64,000 nucleotides of DNA from Ustilago trichophora (taxonomy: Eukaryota > Basidiomycota > Ustilaginomycetes > Ustilaginales > Ustilaginaceae). How positions within the stretch are numbered: position 1 is the stretch's first letter; each line of letters opens with the position of its first letter. Made by a program: the position numbers and the translations under genes. Below, piece after piece: positions 59,242 to 64,000 of the stretch. The notes beneath the pieces are model-generated. The model saw nothing but the letters and a program-made list of their open reading frames with translations, was not told the origin of the DNA and searched no databases. The stretch lies in contig OOIN01000013.1 in assembly GCA_900323505.1 (NCBI GenBank), forward strand, positions 124,001 to 188,000, read 5' to 3'.

Positions 59242-59771
59242 ATGCGTCTCCTAACGCACAACCTTCTGGCATGCCACGCAAAAGCCTGTCAAACGACATC
59301 CAACAACTTCCCCCTCATCCTCAAAGATGTCCAACTCGAGCTGATCGAAGCGGAAACCAACGATACATTCATCAAGGGGTTCCTGCCCAAGCTGGATTGG
59401 CCTGCACTGGTGAAGACCGCACGTAGTTTGGGAGACACTTCGTTGCCAGATGTCGGCCCGGATCCCAGCCAGCCTTTTGAAGATGAGGCCCTGATCAAGT
59501 TGTTGCATCACGTCTTGCTCGAGGTAAGTGTCCAACCCCGTGGCCTTCTATCACCTTCTGATTGAAGCATGGTGAAGGTACGGACGAATTGAGTGGAAGG
59601 AAAAGAGGATCGATAGCCGATTGACGTGTCTTTCCATTCTCTTTCTGTGTTGCCGTCAAACAGATCCACGTCGTCGAGGGACAAATGATCTGCCCAAACT
59701 GCCAACACATCTATCAGATTCGTAGTGGGATTCCCAACATGCTTCTGGCTGAGCACGAGATTGGAAAGTAA
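59242..59771 (+). CDS. TRM112: Trm112, shared activator of methyltransferases
   Basis: Small zinc protein that stabilises several methyltransferases acting on tRNA, 18S rRNA and release factor eRF1. There are two exons (59242-59523 and 59664-59771) with a 140-nt intron (GTAAGT...ACAG); 129 aa, clean frame. Start MRLLTHNLLACHAKAC has the first Cys pair. FIKGFLPKLDWPALVKTA is typical, and the second exon has the second Cys pair and C-terminal signature (GQMICPNCQHIYQIRSGIPN, MLLAEHE). Length and all motifs fit the family. Confidence 0.96.
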
Positions 59772-60609
59772 AGTAGTCATCCCTCGCCCCAGAACCCCGC
59801 TCAAGGATTAGAAGCTCTTCGGAGAGGCATCGTCAAACCCAGATTTGGCTCCATTGCACAGCGACCGTGATTCGAAACCTGTCAATTCGTTACCCTTGTA
59901 CTTGTACCTTTCCCAACTGATTCAATCAACATTTGCAAACCATCACATCGTCTGCATTTGCGCCAATCGTAGCGTCCTGAGAGAGGGGCCCGTGATCCAG
60001 GTCACTTTACTGCTCGAATTCAACTCCCACATGTGCTGAAGACCCGCCGGGTTCATTTGAGAAGATTCTCTAGCAGATATCAGGTCGTAGTTACTGGACG
60101 TCTGTGGAAAGATGCAGAGTTTAGCGTCTTGAAGTGAGAAGGGTGATAAGAGGAGAAGACGCCCTTGATCGGGCTTTTTGAATAATGCATCGGGACTCTA
60201 GGGAAATGTCGATTCTGATGCGTTTTGGCCCCTGCACGCGTGGCTCGGCAACACTTTGGAGGAGAAAACGCACAGGCGCGATTCACCGGCGTTGTTTGCT
60301 GGAACAACACCAACCAAGCCTCCACTCTGAACTTCACCTCACCATCAATCCTCATCAGCTGCACCATCCTCGCCGAACCTTTCTTTTGCATTCTGTTTTA
60401 TAGGAGACAAGGGCACATACGTCTAAATTGATATCGACCGCGCTGACATAGATCACTCTCGGGAAAACTTACCGGGTTCAGCGCTCATTCAGCCTGGCAC
60501 TGGTAGCTCAGAAGCCCTCGACAAACGGTCCCCCATCTCTCCAACAACAACTAAGCGCAAAGCCACCTCACAGCAGATCACGCAGCCAGGTGCATAGACA
60601 CTGGTCACT
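59772..60609. other. intergenic between Trm112 and Vps26
   Basis: 838 bp, no gene recognised on either strand; only short low-complexity frames. Confidence 0.4.
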
Positions 60610-61791
60610 ATGGCGTCTTTCTTCTCCTTCTCGTCACCAGTCGACGTCGATGTACGTCTCGAGGGCGAAGATGCACGAAAACAAGTCGAGATCAAGATGG
60701 ACAAGGCGGGCAAGGAAAAGTGTCCCATCTACTTTGACGGAGAGAGCGTCAAAGGTTCGGTATCAGTCCGTGTAAGAGACGGAAAGAAGCTCGTCCACGA
60801 AGGGATCAAGATCGAGTTTGTTGGTAGCATAGGTATGTACCCTCCTCAGCTTGCATGCCGTCCTGTGCAAGGGATCATAGGAAAGAGACTAACGGTTTCA
60901 TTGCGCTCCTTTGGATGATCGACAGAGATGTTTTACGACCGCGGAAACCATTACGAATTCCTATCGCTGGTCCAAGAGCTCGCATCGCCAGGAGAGATGA
61001 GAGCGGCGCAAAACTTTGATTTCGAGTTCAAGAACGTCGAAAAGCAGTACGAGAGCTATAATGGTATCAATGTCAAGTTGAGGTAAGCCCACCCTCCACA
61101 CCCGAAATTGTAAATCGAGCTACGAGAAGGACGAGCGAAGCTGACATTCCGGCTCGGAATCTTTGCTCCATGGCCGCAGATACTACATTCGAGTGACGAT
61201 CTCGAGAAGGTTGACGGACGTTGTCAAGGAAAGAGACATTTGGGTCCACTCGTACCGCATGCCACCAGATTCCAACAACGCCATCAAGATGGAGGTCGGT
61301 ATTGAGGATTGTCTGCATATCGAGTTCGAGTACAACAAATCCAAGTAAGTCATGAGACATACGATGATGAAGTCGCACCCTCCTCATTCCACAGTTCGAC
61401 CTTATTCTGACCCAACTCTCACTTTTTTTTGTAATGCAGATACCACCTCAAAGACGTCATCGTCGGCAAGATCTACTTCCTCCTCGTCCGCATCAAGATC
61501 AAGCACATGGAGCTCTCCATCATCCGGCGAGAGACAACAGGCGCAGCACCGAATCAGTATAACGAATCCGAGACCATCACCAAATTCGAGATCATGGACG
61601 GTGCTCCCGTCCGCGGTGAAACTATCCCCATCCGTCTCTTCCTCGGAGGCTTCGAACTGACACCGACCTTCCGCGACGTCAACAAGAAGTTCAGCACGCG
61701 CTACTATCTCAACCTGGTCCTGATTGACGAGGAAAACAGGCGATACTTCAAGCAGCAGGAGATCACCGTATTCAGGATTCCGGAAAACTAA
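60610..61791 (+). CDS. VPS26: retromer subunit Vps26
   Basis: Arrestin-fold subunit of the retromer, which returns cargo from endosomes to the Golgi. There are four exons: 60610-60832, 60926-61082, 61180-61344 and 61440-61791. The introns are 93, 97 and 95 nt; all have GT...AG ends and keep the frame, giving exactly 298 aa. Motifs in order are [120 protein letters not shown] and NKKFSTRYYLNLVLIDEENR. This is the family's conserved sequence and length; the variable tail is short. Confidence 0.97.
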
Positions 61792-62705
61792 CACTTTGCT
61801 ATCGCTAGCAACGAACATCATACCCGCGCCTAATCAAAGTCTTTCATGATGAGCCTTCATCCGGCTGTTTCGAGTGCCGAACACCGTCCAAAACGAGATC
61901 GGCTGAGCTTTGGATAGCCATGATAAAGGTACGAGCGAGCGAGAGTGGAATGTTCATCGGCGACTCAATGCACGGACCCTCGCATCTTCACCTAAGGGAC
62001 CGGCATCGAACGGGCAAGACCTCTTTTGATGGTTCCTACATGTAGAACTGTATGTGCACACGCACGTACGACGGCGCTCGACGTTCGGCAAATGCGACTC
62101 AACGCCCGTGCCTCGTCTTTTTTTTTTTCCGCATCTTACTTTGAGCGATCAAGCCAACTTTCTTCATGTAGCAAGAAGGCCCCGTGACACGATGCACTCG
62201 AACCTCGACCCTGCTTCACTTGACCGTCTGAGATTCCGGGGTGCGAGAGAGACTGTGAGTAACGCTCGGCCCTGCGCGATCGTAAAGAAAACTCAGCATG
62301 ATACTGAAAGAGGCTTCTGTGACGCCACACCGTGATACACCACTGATGATGAAGAGACTGTGCCGCTCTCGAAGGATCGAAGCGGTCGAGTCTCATCCGC
62401 CATCTCATTCCCCGCTCGAAAATGCGCAAGTGGTGACCATCAGCACCCTATCGAAGCATTGATGCGGGCTCGTCTTTTCGAAACGCCACACTGATCCAGT
62501 GGCGCTCATGTCTGCGCTCCAAGAGACGGACCAGCTTGGCCGAGCGGCAGTTTCGACATCCGTGTCCCTGCATATATCAACCATGCTTCTCCGCTGCCTT
62601 GGCGTTCCTGGTCGACCCCACCTTCTCCAGTCCCCTCCCCTCAGCTCCTCCCCTTTCTGCTCCATTCTGCCGACTACGAGCGCCTCGTTGATACACCTCG
62701 TCAGC
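61792..62705. other. intergenic between Vps26 and the last gene
   Basis: 914 bp. Short frames on the minus strand (62136-62429 and 62405-62737) lack motifs. No gene recognised. Confidence 0.4.
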
Positions 62706-64000
62706 ATGTCTTCCACCAACCCTTCCGCACTGGACAATCACCGCTTCGACAAGCGCTACAACGTTGGACCGACCCCTTTTCCCGTCATCATGTCAAAATC
62801 TGTCCATCGCAAAACCTCCATCTCTAAACGGGACAAGCTCAAACAACTCGACGCACTCGCGTTCAGCGGCGCCAGCTACAACAGCTCCCGCGCCATCTCC
62901 TTCTCTCCGTCTTCTCAAAGCGCGTCCCAAGTCGATCCCGATCTCTTCCGCAAAACAAAAAGCGACGACCTTGACGACGCCTCTCTGTACTCTGAGGCCT
63001 CAGCAGAGGGTGCCGGCGGCCACTGCCCTACCATGGACCTCGGTGCTCCCTTCAGCCCACTGTCGATGCTCTTTGAGGGCATTTTGGCCGATTCGCAGTT
63101 GAGGCAGGGCGTCAACGATGTTTGTCAAGATGACAGTCCGTATCCCTACAGCCCAGCTTCGGCGGATCATTCCCGGGTGGCCTCACAACAACAATGTCCG
63201 GGAGCTGCTGTGGATAGGAAGGCAAATGTTCAGAGCAAGTCTGACTTCCCTTCTCCATCTACATTATCGTCAACAAGTCTTGCTACACCCGACTTGTCCC
63301 CCGACGATTTTTCTGGGGATAGCCTCGATCAGGCTCTGGCAGAGCTGAAGGCGCAAAAAGCGCTGTCAGAATCCAGGCCCAGACACGGCTTCGAAATTGC
63401 GGCCCTAGGCCCAGAAGATAGCTTGCTGCTTGGCTCGTGTTTCGCCTCTCCTACTGCAAGCAGGCCCCCTCGTAAACGGCCCATCTTGACAGAGGTGTCG
63501 GAAAAACAGACGGGTGATGGAATCGAGGAGGGTAATTGTTCGTACAACTTGACAATGCCAGGAGGTGGACCACTTCTAGAACCTCCGGGTGGATCTGATA
63601 GTAGCTTAAGTCCGTTCTGGTACTCTCCCCCGGTATCGACCCAGCTCATAGCACCTCCCACCTTGAAGAAAGAGATTCAACTCAACGTCATCCCTCCTCC
63701 ACGTCCGCCTCGGCCCGAGCATTGCAGCATCACCCTCGCAGATTTTGGCGATGCCAGCAGTGCCGTCTGCAGCCCGTACGCTTCGGCTTCTCCCTCCTTG
63801 AAAGCCTTGCGCAAGACTCCAGCCGCATATCTTCACCCTCACAGTAGATCGAGCGGAGGTAGCAGCATCTGCATTGTCGACAAGGTCAAAACGAGGCAGC
63901 TGGGTGACTTCAAGCTAGCCCCTGCGCCGTCGAAAGGGAATCGTCTTGTACCTGATGATAGGAAACATGTGGATAGGAGCAGCACGGCTTCTGTGCTGAG
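62706..64000 (+). CDS. unknown disordered protein (3' partial)
   Basis: From ATG 62706 an open frame of 431 codons runs off the window without a stop or frame break. It begins MSSTNPSALDNHRFDKRYNV. The protein is rich in Ser, Pro and Asp and looks disordered. It has a basic stretch after the start (SVHRKTSISKRDKLKQLD), a short ordered-looking stretch (PLSMLFEGILADSQLRQGV), Pro-rich motifs (PPPRPPRP) and RPPRKRPILTEVSE. No domain was recognised and no function is assigned. Codon use and length support a real gene; a nuclear or cytoskeletal regulator would fit the composition but is not shown. Confidence 0.72.
   Translation, partial: MSSTNPSALDNHRFDKRYNVGPTPFPVIMSKSVHRKTSISKRDKLKQLDALAFSGASYNSSRAISFSPSSQSASQVDPDLFRKTKSDDLDDASLYSEASAEGAGGHCPTMDLGAPFSPLSMLFEGILADSQLRQGVNDVCQDDSPYPYSPASADHSRVASQQQCPGAAVDRKANVQSKSDFPSPSTLSSTSLATPDLSPDDFSGDSLDQALAELKAQKALSESRPRHGFEIAALGPEDSLLLGSCFASPTASRPPRKRPILTEVSEKQTGDGIEEGNCSYNLTMPGGGPLLEPPGGSDSSLSPFWYSPPVSTQLIAPPTLKKEIQLNVIPPPRPPRPEHCSITLADFGDASSAVCSPYASASPSLKALRKTPAAYLHPHSRSSGGSSICIVDKVKTRQLGDFKLAPAPSKGNRLVPDDRKHVDRSSTASVL

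Noticed and set aside
62136..62737. Minus-strand frames upstream of and overlapping the last gene
   Set aside because: Short, no recognisable features, and partly antisense to the clean 62706 gene.

Overview
The window is nuclear DNA of a basidiomycete fungus, most probably a smut of the Ustilaginaceae (Ustilago/Sporisorium/Moesziomyces type). The signs are GC-rich, compact genes with few short introns (about 90-150 nt, GTAAGT/GTGAGT donors), a fused lycopene cyclase/phytoene synthase, a DASH-complex Duo1 and fungus-only families (DUF1765, DUF1749). The species cannot be read from the sequence.

Layout. 1-19.4 kb: a homeodomain factor, a CASP/Coy1-like Golgi coiled coil, the arginine-pathway CPA1 gene preceded by an arginine-attenuator-type upstream ORF, a DUF1749 hydrolase, a long coiled-coil protein, a GPHR-type membrane protein, Duo1, and a long nuclear AT-hook/repeat protein. 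19.6-25.7 kb: signal peptidase subunit Spc3, a Med11-like Mediator subunit and an Arf-GAP. 25.9-28.2 kb: an intact pogo/Fot1-type transposon with iterated terminal repeats and a TA duplication. 28.6-38.8 kb: an HSL-like lipase with a (Gly-Glu)n tract, NADPH-cytochrome P450 reductase, an intron-containing tRNA-Gly(CCC), and the carotenoid enzyme CrtYB (car2 type). 38.8-44.2 kb: a gene-free block of simple repeats. 44.2-52.7 kb: a DUF1765 protein, a DUF1624 membrane acyltransferase-like protein and an NR2C2AP-like protein. 53-57.2 kb: three tandem RNase H1-family genes, with a small foldback transposon and a relic of a hybrid-binding domain between the first two. 57.4-64 kb: a GPI-anchored Kre9/Knh1-like protein, Trm112, the retromer subunit Vps26 and a partial unknown gene that runs off the end.

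About a dozen genes, several of them expected to be essential (CPA1, Duo1), are broken by single-base shifts that are mostly repaired by adding one base to a short homopolymer. This looks like uncorrected consensus error, not real pseudogenes. Coordinates of those genes are therefore gene spans and not clean reading frames.

The most interesting parts are the CPA1 leader peptide and the 53-57 kb cluster, where RNase H1 has been copied twice, the copies have lost their hybrid-binding domain but keep the active site, and a foldback element lies between them.
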